Assembly: GCA_003216725.1 (NCBI GenBank)
Contig: QCIL01000001.1
Coordinates: 102,812 to 166,811 of the forward strand
Direction of reading: 5' to 3'
Length of the DNA stretch: 64,000 nucleotides
From: Prochlorococcus sp. AG-402-L18
GTDB lineage: Bacteria; Cyanobacteriota; Cyanobacteriia; PCC-6307; Cyanobiaceae
Shown: positions 1 through 10,076 of the stretch, in pieces
How the letters are laid out: every line of letters starts with the position of its first letter
Position numbering within the stretch: the stretch's first letter is position 1
Position numbers and translations under genes: made by a program
The notes under the pieces: model-generated
The model's database searches: none
Told to the model about the DNA's origin: nothing
What the model saw: only the letters and a program-made list of their open reading frames with translations

Positions 1-582
1 TCTCTCTGGTTTTTTCAAAAAATCTACTATTTCCGTTAGTTCGTCTTTTGCTTCATCTACTCCAGCTACATCATCAAAAGTTATCTTTGATTCATCATCT
101 GGCACATAAACTTTAGCCTTACTTTTTGTAAAACTTAATGCACCTTGAGCTCCTCCTCCTCCCATGCTTCTTCTTGCAAAAAATTGTAAAACTAAGATAA
201 AAATCAATGGAGGAACAACCCAACTAAGTATAGTGGAAAAGAAATTTGGCTTCTTTGGGGGAGCAGCTGCAAATTCTACACCTTTACTTTCTAATCTTTG
301 CGGTAAGTCCATATCAAAAATTGGAGTAGTTGCTAAAACAGAAGGTGCTCCTTCTTCAGCTCCGTTTAATTCGTATCTAATTTGTTCCTGAGTAATATAT
401 GCTCGCTTAACTTCACCATCATTTACCTGATCAATAAATAAAGAGTATGGAACCCTTGGTATCTGCATATTTTGATTAGGAAAAAGGCTACTGAATAAAA
501 GTAGAGCACCTACTCCAATCAGAATAATATTGACAATTCCAAATTTTCTATTAGGTTGATTATCGTCTTGTCTTATTGGCAT
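1..582 (-). CDS. ftsH: FtsH membrane AAA+ protease, N-terminal part (cut by window edge)
   Basis: This frame is absent from the ORF track because it runs off the left edge. Reading the minus strand from the ATG at 582 gives 194 residues with no stop. It starts MPIRQDDNQ, has a first membrane segment at about residues 15-34, a lumenal/periplasmic domain, a second membrane segment at about 112-135 (ending FARRSMGGGG), and then FDDVAGVDEAKDEL, the standard lead-in to the FtsH AAA domain. The Walker motifs and the zinc-binding HEXXH lie outside the window. FtsH proteases degrade damaged membrane proteins such as photosystem II D1. The gene lies downstream of ribD on the same strand, 119 bp away. 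Confidence 0.95.
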   Translation of the reverse strand, partial: MPIRQDDNQPNRKFGIVNIILIGVGALLLFSSLFPNQNMQIPRVPYSLFIDQVNDGEVKRAYITQEQIRYELNGAEEGAPSVLATTPIFDMDLPQRLESKGVEFAAAPPKKPNFFSTILSWVVPPLIFILVLQFFARRSMGGGGAQGALSFTKSKAKVYVPDDESKITFDDVAGVDEAKDELTEIVDFLKKPER

Positions 583-701
583 AGTTTTCGATTTTCTGAA
601 CTTATTATAAACTAAAGCAACAGATTCCGTACTCGTAAAATTTTTATTGGGTAAGAACCGTACGCTGTGACAAAATAGGGATTTTAAAACTTAAGTATTA
701 A

Positions 702-1793
702 TTACTTGAAGGAGCTTTTAACGCAAATGTCATCTCCAATAATACTAATTTCAGGTTCTTTTAAATTAAAAACATCATTCATGTCTCTAAATTCAAAATC
801 TAAGAGAGGATTCATACTGTTTGAACCCCCTAATATCTTTGGAGCAATGAAGGTAATTAATTCTTGAATGCAACCTGATTTAATAGCTGCTGTTGATAGC
901 TTTGGCCCACATTCCCATAAAACATTATTACATCCTTTTTCAGCTAGTAATTTAGAAAGCGATTGAGGATTATCAGTAGACAGCTTTTCGATCTCTACAT
1001 TATCAGGAATCCTCTTAAGATATTTTGTATTTGCCGTAGACGAATCATATACAACAAGTGTCCTTGCGACATTACAATCCCACAAATTAGATTTTTCTGG
1101 CAGGTCTAAAGTTTTTGTAAAAACTACTCTTAGAGGTTCTTGATTTTTTTTGCCTCTGGTAGTTAAGGTAGGATTATCTTTTCTCAAAGTATTTCCACCG
1201 ATAATTACAGCATCGTAGTCTGCCCTGTAAGAGTGGACTAAAGATCTTGAATAATTGTTTGTTATCCATTTACTCATTCCATTTTCAAGGCCTACCCTTC
1301 CATCAATACTCATTGCCCATTTTAAGGTTCCTAAAGCTTTACCAGTATTGTTCCTGTGAATAAAAGATCTATTTAATTCTAGAGACTCTTTCGCGCATAA
1401 TCCTAGATGTACCTGTATACCAGCATCTTTAATTTTCTTAATACCTTGTCCTGAAACCCTTTTATCAGGATCTTCAATAGATATAAATATTTTTTTGACT
1501 CCGGAAGAAATTACCTTATCAACGCATGGAGGAGTTAGTCCATGGTGACAGCATGGTTCTAGATTCACATAAATTGTTCCACCTTTTGCATCTTTCTTTA
1601 AATTGTTAAAAGCCATCACTTCAGCATGTGGCATACCCGATTTTGAGTGAAATCCTTCAGAGATTAAATTTCGATATTTATCTAAAATAACTGCACCAAC
1701 CAATGGATTAGGACTGGTTTGACCTTTACCTAATGAAGCCAAATAAATAGCTCTTTTCATCCATTTTATATCGATACAATCGCTATCAATCAT
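702..1793 (-). CDS. ribD: Riboflavin biosynthesis deaminase/reductase RibD
   Basis: Bifunctional enzyme for the second and third steps of riboflavin synthesis. The N-terminal deaminase domain shows the zinc site HAE (residues 56-58) and PCCHHGLTPPC (80-90). The C-terminal reductase domain begins near residue 155 (LKWAMSIDGRVG) and contains GGNTLRKDNPTL. The length of 363 residues is normal for the two-domain form. It is the last gene of a minus-strand run with the DUF3122-like and 83-residue genes (18-bp gap upstream). The ATG at 1793 is the only sensible start. Confidence 0.96.
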   Translation of the reverse strand: MIDSDCIDIKWMKRAIYLASLGKGQTSPNPLVGAVILDKYRNLISEGFHSKSGMPHAEVMAFNNLKKDAKGGTIYVNLEPCCHHGLTPPCVDKVISSGVKKIFISIEDPDKRVSGQGIKKIKDAGIQVHLGLCAKESLELNRSFIHRNNTGKALGTLKWAMSIDGRVGLENGMSKWITNNYSRSLVHSYRADYDAVIIGGNTLRKDNPTLTTRGKKNQEPLRVVFTKTLDLPEKSNLWDCNVARTLVVYDSSTANTKYLKRIPDNVEIEKLSTDNPQSLSKLLAEKGCNNVLWECGPKLSTAAIKSGCIQELITFIAPKILGGSNSMNPLLDFEFRDMNDVFNLKEPEISIIGDDICVKSSFK

Positions 1794-1811
1794 CTATTTA
1801 ATTTATTCTTT

Positions 1812-2312
1812 TCAATTTAATGATCTCCACTCTTCTACAACAAATGGTGGGACAGGTAAATCTGAAAAAACACCTGTCAGGGATAATCTCAAAGGTCTAT
1901 TTTTATCAATATTAATTATTAATTCATTAAGATCAAATTCTGCAGCAGCTTGTCTACTGTCATTAGCTAACTCTTTATTTTGGAGTGTTTCATCAGCTAA
2001 TAACCAATTTTTTCTTCCAGCATAAACTCTTAAGTCTGTAGGGTGATCGATCCTAAGGTTTCCTGGATAACCTATTACCCTTAGTATTAATTTATCATCA
2101 AAAATTGGAGATTTATATGCAACTAACTGCCAAGTTTCAAAATCTAAATCTCTTAAAAACTCACTACTAGCTTCTATTAACTCGCCATTAATTTCTGTTT
2201 CTGATACTTTCGCATAACCTTTTAAAGGATTAAAAATTAAGGAAATTAAAATTAATAAATATACTAGGCTTTTAAAAAAAATTTTTTCAATTAAATTTGT
2301 AATTTTCTTCAT
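1812..2312 (-). CDS. DUF3122-like secreted cyanobacterial protein
   Basis: 166 residues. A hydrophobic segment at about residues 13-34, after a basic start, looks like an uncleaved or cleavable signal sequence, so the rest (about 130 residues, rich in D/E and R) should sit in the periplasm or thylakoid lumen. The body resembles the DUF3122 family of cyanobacteria from memory; no function is established. The start ATG at 2312 lies inside the 3' end of the upstream 83-residue gene (26-bp overlap), suggesting translational coupling. Confidence 0.75.
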   Translation of the reverse strand: MKKITNLIEKIFFKSLVYLLILISLIFNPLKGYAKVSETEINGELIEASSEFLRDLDFETWQLVAYKSPIFDDKLILRVIGYPGNLRIDHPTDLRVYAGRKNWLLADETLQNKELANDSRQAAAEFDLNELIINIDKNRPLRLSLTGVFSDLPVPPFVVEEWRSLN

Positions 2313-2538
2313 TTTCAGAATCCATAAGTGCGTCTAAAGTAACTGCTGTTCTTACAAGAGCTTGGTATTTCTTAATTATTTTACGATTTCTTTCTATAAC
2401 TTTAGATAGAATTTCTGAATCTTTATCAGAATAAATCGTAGTTAAATCATTAGAATCACCTTCTATTAACTCAAAATCGCTTTCTTTGTTAATAAGAGTT
2501 AACAATAGTTCGTGTAATCGTTTTCTCCTGTCCGACAA
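2287..2538 (-). CDS. Conserved small cyanobacterial protein, unknown function
   Basis: 83 residues, soluble, highly charged, with a central helical stretch (IERNRKIIKKYQALVRTAV). No catalytic motif or membrane segment is visible. It overlaps the next gene by 26 bp and begins the short minus-strand run leading to ribD. It is probably real because of the operon arrangement and strand consistency, but I do not recognise a named family. Confidence 0.7.
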   Translation of the reverse strand: MSDRRKRLHELLLTLINKESDFELIEGDSNDLTTIYSDKDSEILSKVIERNRKIIKKYQALVRTAVTLDALMDSENEENYKFN

Positions 2539-2621
2539 GTAACTTATTATTATTACTCAAATAATAATAGGATAATTTTACAAAACATACAAATTCATTA
2601 TGTAATTCCTATGTAGAAGTC

Positions 2622-3902
2622 ATGACTGAAATAAAAAGAAAAATACACATAATAGGAATTAATTCTCTTGATTTCAAAGAATTATCTCTGAAGTTACAAA
2701 CTTTGTTTTTTGAAACCAGTAGTATCGCAGCACCAGAAAACTATATTGAAAAAATTAAATTGTGGCCTAAAAACAATACTCAAAATAAAAAAATATTTTT
2801 TGCAAGCAAAAGTGACCACAATCTTATTGATTGGCTTAAATCTCAAAAAAAAGATGCAATAGTTTTTTCAAGAGGTGATCCCCTTTGGTTTGGTATAGGA
2901 AGAATTCTTATTGAAAATTTTCCAAGAAACGAATTAAATTTCTATCCATCAAACACTTGCATTCAATTAGCTTTTAGTAAATTAAAGATTCCTTGGCAAA
3001 ATACAAGCTTATTAAGTATTCATGGTAGAGATTCTTACAAATTAGTCGAGACCCTAAAAGCAAAGCCAACGAGTTTAGCAATAATCACAGATTCTAAAAA
3101 TAGAGGCCTAGAAATTATCAAACAAAACTTATTAGAGTTAAAGCTGACTGATTTTTACGAATATTGGCTTTGCGAAGATATTGGTTTTGAAAATGAAAAG
3201 ATAAGAAAATTAGATTTACAAAATGACTTCCCTCAAGATATTTCAAATTTAAACATAGTTGTTCTTTTAAGAAAAGAAAATCATAAAAATAAAAAAGATA
3301 TTCCGCTATTTGGTTTAAATGACAGTATTTTTAAAACCTTTGAAGACAGGCCAAATCTTCTGACTAAAAGAGAAATTAGAATTCAAATTTTAGCTGACCT
3401 AGAACTCCCAGACAATGGCACGATCTGGGATATTGGTGCAGGATGCGGTTCAATTGGTTTAGAGGCATTAAAATTAAGGCCAAATTTAAAATTAATTTGT
3501 ATTGACAAAAGATTAGGTTCTAAAAATTTGATTATAGAAAATGCGAGAATATTAGGAGTAAGCCCTACAGATATTTATGAAGGTGATATAAAAAACTTTT
3601 TAAATTCATATCAAAATGTTCATATAAGTAATTTAAGTCGAATTATTATTGGAGGCTGCGATAAAAAAACTAAAATTCAGATTATTAATAATTTCTCAAA
3701 AAACTTAAATTCTGGAGGAATTATAGCTTTACCCCTAATTGATATTGAAGCCATTAATGATTTAAGTGCTGCACTAAAAGAAAACGACTTCGAAGTTAAT
3801 TTAAATTTAATTCAGACTTATAAAAGTTTAAGCATTGCTGAAGGAATAAGATTGGACCCAAACAATCCTGTTTTTATATTAAAAGGGAAAAAATTAATAT
3901 AA
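2622..3902 (+). CDS. cobL: Precorrin-6Y C5,15-methyltransferase (CbiE-CbiT fusion, CobL)
   Basis: Cobalamin (in this lineage pseudocobalamin) corrin-ring enzyme. The N-terminal half (about 1-215) is the CbiE-type tetrapyrrole methylase, with a SRGDPLWFGIGR motif near residue 85. The C-terminal half is the CbiT-type class I methyltransferase and decarboxylase, with the SAM-binding motif DIGAGCGSIGLEAL near residue 269. 426 residues fits the fused CobL form. It is divergent from the upstream minus run and convergent with NAD kinase (8-bp gap). The other cobalamin gene here is cbiB at 59.4 kb. Confidence 0.93.
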   Translation: MTEIKRKIHIIGINSLDFKELSLKLQTLFFETSSIAAPENYIEKIKLWPKNNTQNKKIFFASKSDHNLIDWLKSQKKDAIVFSRGDPLWFGIGRILIENFPRNELNFYPSNTCIQLAFSKLKIPWQNTSLLSIHGRDSYKLVETLKAKPTSLAIITDSKNRGLEIIKQNLLELKLTDFYEYWLCEDIGFENEKIRKLDLQNDFPQDISNLNIVVLLRKENHKNKKDIPLFGLNDSIFKTFEDRPNLLTKREIRIQILADLELPDNGTIWDIGAGCGSIGLEALKLRPNLKLICIDKRLGSKNLIIENARILGVSPTDIYEGDIKNFLNSYQNVHISNLSRIIIGGCDKKTKIQIINNFSKNLNSGGIIALPLIDIEAINDLSAALKENDFEVNLNLIQTYKSLSIAEGIRLDPNNPVFILKGKKLI

Positions 3903-3910
3903 ATAAATTT

Positions 3911-4819
3911 TCACATATTAGGTTTTGCCACATGCGGTAATCCCCATCCTAATTTATTTCTCAGTACTTGAAAAAATTCATGATCTTCTAGTCTTATAAA
4001 CTTTACAGAATGTTTACTTTTTCTGATTAGAACTCTATCTTCAGGCCAAACATAACAACCAGCATTACCATCAACTACCATAACTAATCTTTCGGGTGTT
4101 GCTGGGAAAACTGTTACTGGCTCTGAATCATTAAAAACTAGTGCCCTTGATGCTAAGGAATGAGGGGCAATCGGTGTCAACTGCACAACTGGGCAATCAG
4201 GTGTAATTACTGGGCCCCCAGCGCTTAAAGAATATGCTGTTGAGCCTGTCGGAGTAGATAAGATTACTCCATCAGCTGAAATGTCCACAGGTGCATGTCT
4301 ACCTATGGATATCTCAAAGTGGCACATACTTGTTAATGGCTCTCTATGAAGAGCCATCTCATTTAAACAAAGAGACTCCCATCTTCTTTGTTCATTTCGC
4401 ATCACACTTATTATTAAACAAGTTCTTTCCTCAATTTCCCAATTGCCAATGATAAGTTTATCAATAGCTTCATTTAAATTAGATATATAAGCTTCTGCAA
4501 GAAAGCCTAGATGTCCAGTATTTATTGTGAGGATAGGTATTTTTGCAGGCGCTGTTTGCCTCGCAGCAGAAAGCACAGTGCCATCGCCTCCAAGAACAAT
4601 TGCAAATTCCATAGATGAATCAAACCCCTCAGGTACACAATTGGAATATCCCAAAGGACGAACATGTTGATCAGGATTGGCGAACCCTACCATCCCACCA
4701 GAGCTGCTTACTCTAACAACTTCATAATTAGAATTTTCTAATTTTTTTTGAACAGAAGTTGCAGTTTGAACAGCCAGTTCTTTACCATCATTGACGATTA
4801 GTCCTGCTTTACGTACCAA
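3911..4819 (-). CDS. nadK: NAD kinase
   Basis: ATP-dependent NAD kinase that makes NADP. The GGDG signature is at residues 77-80 ([10 protein letters not shown]), followed by [11 protein letters not shown], the NE motif ([11 protein letters not shown]) and the diacylglycerol-kinase-like [16 protein letters not shown]. 302 residues is typical of the cyanobacterial group 1 form. Marine cyanobacteria usually have two NAD kinases; which one this is cannot be decided here. It is separated from pheS by 71 bp. Confidence 0.95.
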   Translation of the reverse strand: MVRKAGLIVNDGKELAVQTATSVQKKLENSNYEVVRVSSSGGMVGFANPDQHVRPLGYSNCVPEGFDSSMEFAIVLGGDGTVLSAARQTAPAKIPILTINTGHLGFLAEAYISNLNEAIDKLIIGNWEIEERTCLIISVMRNEQRRWESLCLNEMALHREPLTSMCHFEISIGRHAPVDISADGVILSTPTGSTAYSLSAGGPVITPDCPVVQLTPIAPHSLASRALVFNDSEPVTVFPATPERLVMVVDGNAGCYVWPEDRVLIRKSKHSVKFIRLEDHEFFQVLRNKLGWGLPHVAKPNM

Positions 4820-4890
4820 TCGATAAATTAAAAACTTATATTATTTTAAACTAATTTGTTTAAGAAACCTAATTTAAAATACTTGTTAAG

Positions 4891-5898
4891 CTAAAATTGT
4901 TCTAAGAATCTAAGGTCATTTGTATAAAATCTTCTAATATCATCAATTTGATGTCTTACCATACAAAATCTTTCGACACCTAATCCAGCGGCAAATCCCG
5001 TCCATTTCTCAGAATCTATGCCCAATTTTTCTAGTACGTTGGGGTCAACCATTCCGCAACCCATAACTTCAAGCCATTTCCCTTTCCACTTAACGTCCAC
5101 TTCAGCAGATGGTTCTGTAAATGGGAAATAACTTGCCCTAAATCTAACAGGAATATCTCCAAAAAAAGTCTTTAAAAAAGTAAGAACTGTTCCCCTTAGA
5201 TGACTAAAGTTTATATTTTGATCTATGCAAAGCACTTCAACTTGATTAAATACAGGAGAGTGAGTTGCATCTACAGCATCCCTTCTGAAAACTCTTCCAG
5301 GAGCAATAATTCTTGCAGGAGGTGGATTATTCTCAAGATATCTTATCTGAACAGGGGATGTATGAGTTCTTAATAGTCGATTTTCATCTAGGTAAAAAGT
5401 ATCCTGCATATCCCGAGCAGGATGATTTTTAGGAATATTAAGAGACTCAAAATTATAGAAATCACTTTCTATTTCTGGTCCGCTTTCAACGGAATATCCC
5501 AATCCACAAAAAATATCAATAATCTCTTCTTGAGTAGAAATTAAGGGATGTTTACTGCCTGGGGGAGTTCCTATTGAGGGAATTGTTACATCAATTTTCT
5601 CGTTTTTAATTTGTTGGTCTAGGGCTTGACTAGTAAGTTTGTTTTTTCTTTCAGTTATTAAATCTTGCAAATTTATCTTTATTAAATTAGCTTTTTGTCC
5701 CACGATTGGTCTATCAGTAGATGATAATTTACTCATATTTTTCAAAATAATTGATAATTCACCTTTTTTCCCTAATAAAGAAACTCTTAATTGATCCAAT
5801 TCATCGTAGTTATTAGCACTATTTATATTTTTTTTAGCTGATAGGGAAAGATTATTTAGTTTTTCCTCAATTTGACTTAATGATTCAATTTGACTCAC
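4891..5898 (-). CDS. pheS: Phenylalanyl-tRNA synthetase alpha subunit
   Basis: Catalytic alpha subunit of the (alpha-beta)2 class II synthetase. An N-terminal coiled-coil region (about 1-95) is followed by the catalytic core: GSKHPL, the motif 2 segment [14 protein letters not shown], and motif 3 GLGVERFCM near the C-terminus. 335 residues is a normal length. pheT is not adjacent. The start ATG at 5898 faces surE (70-bp divergent gap). Confidence 0.96.
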   Translation of the reverse strand: MSQIESLSQIEEKLNNLSLSAKKNINSANNYDELDQLRVSLLGKKGELSIILKNMSKLSSTDRPIVGQKANLIKINLQDLITERKNKLTSQALDQQIKNEKIDVTIPSIGTPPGSKHPLISTQEEIIDIFCGLGYSVESGPEIESDFYNFESLNIPKNHPARDMQDTFYLDENRLLRTHTSPVQIRYLENNPPPARIIAPGRVFRRDAVDATHSPVFNQVEVLCIDQNINFSHLRGTVLTFLKTFFGDIPVRFRASYFPFTEPSAEVDVKWKGKWLEVMGCGMVDPNVLEKLGIDSEKWTGFAAGLGVERFCMVRHQIDDIRRFYTNDLRFLEQF

Positions 5899-5967
5899 TG
5901 ATATAGTAAAAATAAGTATAGTTTTATCTTACTTAAATATCGTCAATAAATAAAATCCTTTAATTAC

Positions 5968-6777
5968 ATGGAGCCATTAAATATATTAATTAGTAATGAT
6001 GATGGCGTTTTTGCTGATGGTATTAGAGCATTAGCCAAATCAGCGAGAAGAAGGGGACATAATGTAACAGTAGTATGCCCTGATCAAGAAAGATCCGCGA
6101 CAGGGCACGGTCTAACTTTACAATCCCCATTGAGGATTGAGAGGGCGGATGAATTATTTGGAAATAATATTGTGGCTTGGGGATGTTCAGGAACGCCTGC
6201 TGATTGTGTGAAACTCGCTTTGTCAGAATTATTAAAAAATAAACCAGATTTAGTTCTCTCCGGAATAAATCATGGTCCAAATTTAGGAACAGACATATTT
6301 TGTTCCGGAACGGTCGCTGCAGCTATGGAAGGCACTTTAGAAAATGTTCCTTCTATGGCGATTAGCGTTGCAAGTTTCAAATGGAAAAATTTTGAATTTG
6401 CGGGGGAAATTGCTATAGATATCGCAGAACAAGCAATAAAAGATAGTTGGCCAAAGTCTCTACTTTTGAACTTGAATATTCCACCTTGTAAGAAGAATCA
6501 AATAAAAGAACTATCTTGGACAAGATTATCAATTAGAAAATATAAAAACCAATTTTCAAAAAGGGAAGATCCTAGAGGTGATGATTATTATTGGTTGGCT
6601 GGCGAAGCCGTATTAGATCTCAAGTCAAAGGGTTATGGCCCTAAAAATTGGCCAAGTGATGTATCCCAAATACAAAAAAATTATATTTCGCTTACCCCTT
6701 TAGAGCCAGATTTATTTTGGAGAGGTAATTTACATATATTGCCTAAAGTGAATACTTCATTTATAAATTCGTCTTAA
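5968..6777 (+). CDS. surE: 5'/3'-nucleotidase SurE
   Basis: Metal-dependent nucleotidase / survival protein. It has the N-terminal [11 protein letters not shown] motif (metal-binding D11 and D12), the S/N ligands in [11 protein letters not shown], and [12 protein letters not shown]. 269 residues matches the family. Its 3' end overlaps the convergent DUF3611 gene by 21 bp. The minus-strand ORF at 6023-6280 is a shadow. Confidence 0.95.
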   Translation: MEPLNILISNDDGVFADGIRALAKSARRRGHNVTVVCPDQERSATGHGLTLQSPLRIERADELFGNNIVAWGCSGTPADCVKLALSELLKNKPDLVLSGINHGPNLGTDIFCSGTVAAAMEGTLENVPSMAISVASFKWKNFEFAGEIAIDIAEQAIKDSWPKSLLLNLNIPPCKKNQIKELSWTRLSIRKYKNQFSKREDPRGDDYYWLAGEAVLDLKSKGYGPKNWPSDVSQIQKNYISLTPLEPDLFWRGNLHILPKVNTSFINSS

Positions 6778-7290
6778 CAACCATAAAGATAAGCAAAGTC
6801 CAAAAAAATGAGCTGCTATAACTTGCGTATTACTTAGAACTGACAAGATTTCAAGTCCTGTTATTGGAATATCAGATGCTGCGGAAATAAGTTGACCTGT
6901 AGTTTGAGAGGAGGCCTGTATAAAAAGTGCCCCCATTAGTGCCTGATATCCAATTAATCCAAATAAAATTCCTAATAGGTCAACAATCAATCCTCTTTTA
7001 ATTAATCTGCTAGTCTGACCTCTAGAAGGTCTAGCGTTACTTGAAATTGCTCTACCAGTTCTTACTATTAACCAACCTTGCCAGAGACTTAGAAGTAGTA
7101 AAATAAGGGATATTGTTGTTAGTGATAGACCAGGAGTTAAGCCTAATTCCCCTTCACTATTATTTACAACATTTGAAAAGAGCAATACGGCAGCAACTAC
7201 AACACCTAAAATGGATTGAATCCAAAACCGTATCCATCCAATACGCCTCATTCCAAATGATAGGGATTGAAAATCAACCTTATCAGACAT
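6757..7290 (-). CDS. DUF3611-like four-helix membrane protein
   Basis: 177 residues with four hydrophobic segments (about 22-42, 55-76, 100-125 and 150-172) and a conserved-looking start [15 protein letters not shown]. This resembles the DUF3611 membrane family of cyanobacteria and plastids, recalled rather than searched. It probably sits in the thylakoid or plasma membrane; function unknown. Convergent with surE (21-bp overlap) and divergent from ribF. Confidence 0.8.
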   Translation of the reverse strand: MSDKVDFQSLSFGMRRIGWIRFWIQSILGVVVAAVLLFSNVVNNSEGELGLTPGLSLTTISLILLLLSLWQGWLIVRTGRAISSNARPSRGQTSRLIKRGLIVDLLGILFGLIGYQALMGALFIQASSQTTGQLISAASDIPITGLEILSVLSNTQVIAAHFFGLCLSLWLLRRIYK

Positions 7291-7358
7291 TCATTTGATT
7301 GAATAAATTATAATCAATTCAAATTTGCCATCTAATTCATAAAATTGCACGTTTTCTT

Positions 7359-8282
7359 GTGATCTCTTTAATATCTCCATCTGAAGTTAAGAACCCCACA
7401 TCAATAGCCATTGGTAGTTTTGATGGTTTGCATGCTGGCCATAGAAAATTAATAGAAAGTGTAGTTAAAGAAAATAAACATATCCCAACAATCGCTAGTT
7501 TTTGGCCACATCCTAGAGAAGTTCTCTATAAAGAAACTCGTTTAAGACTAGATTTACCGGAGGAAAAACTTCCTATCCTTGAAGCTCTTGGCATTCAACA
7601 ATTAGTACTAATTCCATTTAATAGGGAGCTCTCCAGATTAAGTGCTGATAGCTTTGTAAAAAATATTTTAATCAATCAATTAAAGGCAAAAAATATTTCA
7701 GTAGGGGCAAATTTTAGATTTGGTTTCAAAAGAAGTGGAGATATCGATACAATTAAAAACGCAACAAAAGATTTAGACATAAAACTCAATATTATTTCTA
7801 TTTTAGAGGACAAAAATGGAAGAGTTAGCAGCAGTAGAGTGAGAGATTTACTACAAAAAAGTGATTTTAAAAATGCTTTTGAGATTCTCAATAGACCCTA
7901 TAGTTTTACAGGAAAAGTAGTTAAGGGTAAAGGGATTGGTAAAAGTTTAGGTTTTCCTACAGCAAATCTAGAAATAGATGGAAGAAAATTTTTACCTAAT
8001 GTAGGTGTCTATGTAGCTTGGACTAAAATTAAAAATTCTAAAGAACAGATTGCCTCTATAATGAATATTGGTCCTCAACCAACTATAGACCCTCTACTAC
8101 CATCAGCAGTTGAAGTGCACTTAATTCATAAAGATGTAAGTCTTTATGGTTTAGATTTAACTATAGAACCAGTTCAAAGAATCAGATCTCAAATTAAATT
8201 CGAGAATATTGATCAGCTCACCTATCAAATTAAAGTAGATAGAGAAAATGCTTTGCAAATTCTTAAAAATCTCAAAAAATAA
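7359..8282 (+). CDS. ribF: Bifunctional riboflavin kinase / FAD synthetase RibF
   Basis: Converts riboflavin to FMN and FAD. The FAD synthetase nucleotidyltransferase motif SFDGLHAGHRKLI is at about residues 22-34. The kinase domain starts near 185, with GKGIGKSLGFPTANLE. 307 residues is standard. The start is GTG at 7359. It leads a plus-strand run with thiE and thiS (8-bp gap to thiE). Confidence 0.96.
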   Translation: MISLISPSEVKNPTSIAIGSFDGLHAGHRKLIESVVKENKHIPTIASFWPHPREVLYKETRLRLDLPEEKLPILEALGIQQLVLIPFNRELSRLSADSFVKNILINQLKAKNISVGANFRFGFKRSGDIDTIKNATKDLDIKLNIISILEDKNGRVSSSRVRDLLQKSDFKNAFEILNRPYSFTGKVVKGKGIGKSLGFPTANLEIDGRKFLPNVGVYVAWTKIKNSKEQIASIMNIGPQPTIDPLLPSAVEVHLIHKDVSLYGLDLTIEPVQRIRSQIKFENIDQLTYQIKVDRENALQILKNLKK

Positions 8283-8290
8283 TCTTAAAT

Positions 8291-9349
8291 ATGAAAAATT
8301 TAAATTTGAGTAAACCAGATGATTTAAGGATAGCTCAAATTATTGATGCTAATCTAGACAGAGCGAGAGAGGGTCTAAGAGTATTAGAAGATTGGGCAAG
8401 ATTTGCCTTAGGCAAAGAAGATTTTGTTATACAAATAAAAAATTTCAGACAAATATTAGGCAAGAATCATTTAGAAATTTATAAATTGTCAAGAAATTAT
8501 ACCAATGACCAATGCAAAGGATTAACTCATGAAGAACAGTTTAAAAGAAACAATCCAGAAGAAATTATAAGTTCTAATTCAGCAAGAGTTCAGGAAGCCC
8601 TTAGAGTAATTGAAGAATTCACAAGGAATCAAAATAATTATCTATCCAAGATAGCTTCAAATATTAGATATGAAATTTATACTCTCGAGCTCAATTTATT
8701 AAATCATTGCAATCTTCAAAAAGCAAAAACATTAATTAATAAAAACAATCTATATTCCATAACAGATAAGAGAGAAAATTTGATACAAATAATAGAACAG
8801 ATACTGTTAGGTGGGGTGAAAATAATTCAGTATAGATTTAAAGATGGTAGCGATAAAATCCACCTAAAAGAAGCAATTAAAATAAAAAGTATATGCAAAA
8901 AATATGAATCTCTACTTATAATTAATGACAGAATTGATATAGCACTTGCATCAAACGCAGATGGGGTCCATCTTGGGCAAGATGATATTGACATATTGAC
9001 GGCAAGAAAGTTGCTTGGGCCCTCAAAAATTATTGGTATAACGGCAAATAATTCAAAGGATATTAATAATGCTATAAAAAATGGATGTGATTATGTTGGA
9101 GTAGGACCAGTTTTTGAGACAAATACTAAAAAAGGTAAAAAACCTCTTGGAATAAAAAAGATTAAAGATCTGACAAAAAGCATAGATATCCCATGGTTTG
9201 CTATTGGAGGTATTAACAAAGAAAATATTTCTTCTTTAAAAAAACAAGGGATTAATAAGGTTGCATTAGTTTCTGGACTCTTTAATTCTGAAGACCCAAA
9301 ACAAGAGGCTATTATGTTCTTAAAAGAATTAATAACTCATGAAACTTAA
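8291..9349 (+). CDS. thiE: Thiamine-phosphate synthase with cyanobacterial N-terminal domain
   Basis: Couples the thiazole and pyrimidine phosphates into thiamine phosphate. The C-terminal half (about 155-350) is the TIM-barrel ThiE, with QYRFKDG, the INDRID motif, DGVHLGQDD and GVGPVFETNTKKG. The N-terminal ~145 residues form a separate helical domain (RVLEDWARFALG, SARVQEALRVIEEFTR) typical of cyanobacterial ThiE; its role is not settled. It overlaps thiS by 11 bp, so the two are translated together. Confidence 0.93.
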   Translation: MKNLNLSKPDDLRIAQIIDANLDRAREGLRVLEDWARFALGKEDFVIQIKNFRQILGKNHLEIYKLSRNYTNDQCKGLTHEEQFKRNNPEEIISSNSARVQEALRVIEEFTRNQNNYLSKIASNIRYEIYTLELNLLNHCNLQKAKTLINKNNLYSITDKRENLIQIIEQILLGGVKIIQYRFKDGSDKIHLKEAIKIKSICKKYESLLIINDRIDIALASNADGVHLGQDDIDILTARKLLGPSKIIGITANNSKDINNAIKNGCDYVGVGPVFETNTKKGKKPLGIKKIKDLTKSIDIPWFAIGGINKENISSLKKQGINKVALVSGLFNSEDPKQEAIMFLKELITHET

Positions 9350-9548
9350 AGTAAACGGGAAAGAAAAAGATTTAGATTTAGATCTTCAAAAAGCTTGGTT
9401 ATCTAGTACTATAAATCTCCTTGGCTATAAGCCAAATACCATTATTGTTGAGGTAAATAATATAATTATCAGTTCAAATAAATGGGATGAAAAATTATTA
9501 AAAGAAGGAGATAGATTGGAAATTGTTTCGATTGTTGGGGGTGGTTAA
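9339..9548 (+). CDS. thiS: Sulfur carrier protein ThiS
   Basis: 69-residue ubiquitin-fold sulfur carrier for thiazole formation. It ends in VSIVGGG; the terminal Gly-Gly is the site of adenylation and thiocarboxylation. It starts inside the end of thiE (11-bp overlap). An AT-only stretch with long A and T runs follows, without a clear terminator hairpin. Confidence 0.93.
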   Translation: MKLKVNGKEKDLDLDLQKAWLSSTINLLGYKPNTIIVEVNNIIISSNKWDEKLLKEGDRLEIVSIVGGG

Positions 9549-9699
9549 TAAATTTTTTTAAGAATTAATGTAAAGATTAAAAAAATTTTTATTTTTAAAA
9601 AAAATTCTTAAAATCTTCATATTTTTTTAACTTTAAGCATGAAACAATAACCCAATTTTGATTTTTTTCATTTTATATTTCTATTACACAAATTAAAAA

Positions 9700-9870
9700 A
9701 TGGAAAAAAAGAATTTAAATCATGACTCAAGATCATTAAAATGGGAGTCAAATGGTGAATTGGCACAAAAAGATTTATCAGAACTTATCGAAAGATTAAA
9801 AAATGTAGAAAGTGAAGATACATCTTCAGAATTATCAAGATTAGGTACTAAATCGAACATTAAAAATTAA
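9700..9870 (+). CDS. Putative 56-residue acidic protein, unknown
   Basis: Too short for the ORF track. The ATG at 9700 opens a 57-codon frame ending at TAA 9868-9870. The product (MEKKNLNHDS...) is hydrophilic and acidic, with a helix-prone DLSELIERLKNVESE segment and no membrane span. It is followed by another micro-ORF on the same strand. I do not recognise it; the even use of the frame and charged composition suggest a real gene, but this is not proven. Confidence 0.5.
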   Translation: MEKKNLNHDSRSLKWESNGELAQKDLSELIERLKNVESEDTSSELSRLGTKSNIKN

Positions 9871-9937
9871 TTTTGTAACTAAGATCTTGTTTTTATAAAA
9901 ATCTGTACCAAATTATAATTACCATGTTTTTAAATAA

Positions 9938-10069
9938 ATGCGTAGAAGATTTCCAGAATGGGTTAATACTGAAGTTGTTGTAAAAGCGATCAAAATGAGA
10001 GAAGAAGGGAAACTTTCCAAACAACTTAATTTATGGATTGAAAATCTATTAGAAATTGACAAGAAATGA
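9938..10069 (+). CDS. Putative 43-residue basic protein, unknown
   Basis: Too short for the ORF track. ATG 9938 to TGA 10067-10069 encodes a 43-residue peptide starting MRRRFPEWVNTEVVVKAIKM, rich in K/R/E with two tryptophans, predicted helical and soluble. It ends 7 bp before the convergent larB stop. No family recognised. It may be co-transcribed with the 56-residue ORF upstream (67-bp gap). Confidence 0.5.
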   Translation: MRRRFPEWVNTEVVVKAIKMREEGKLSKQLNLWIENLLEIDKK

Positions 10070-10076
10070 TTTTTTT

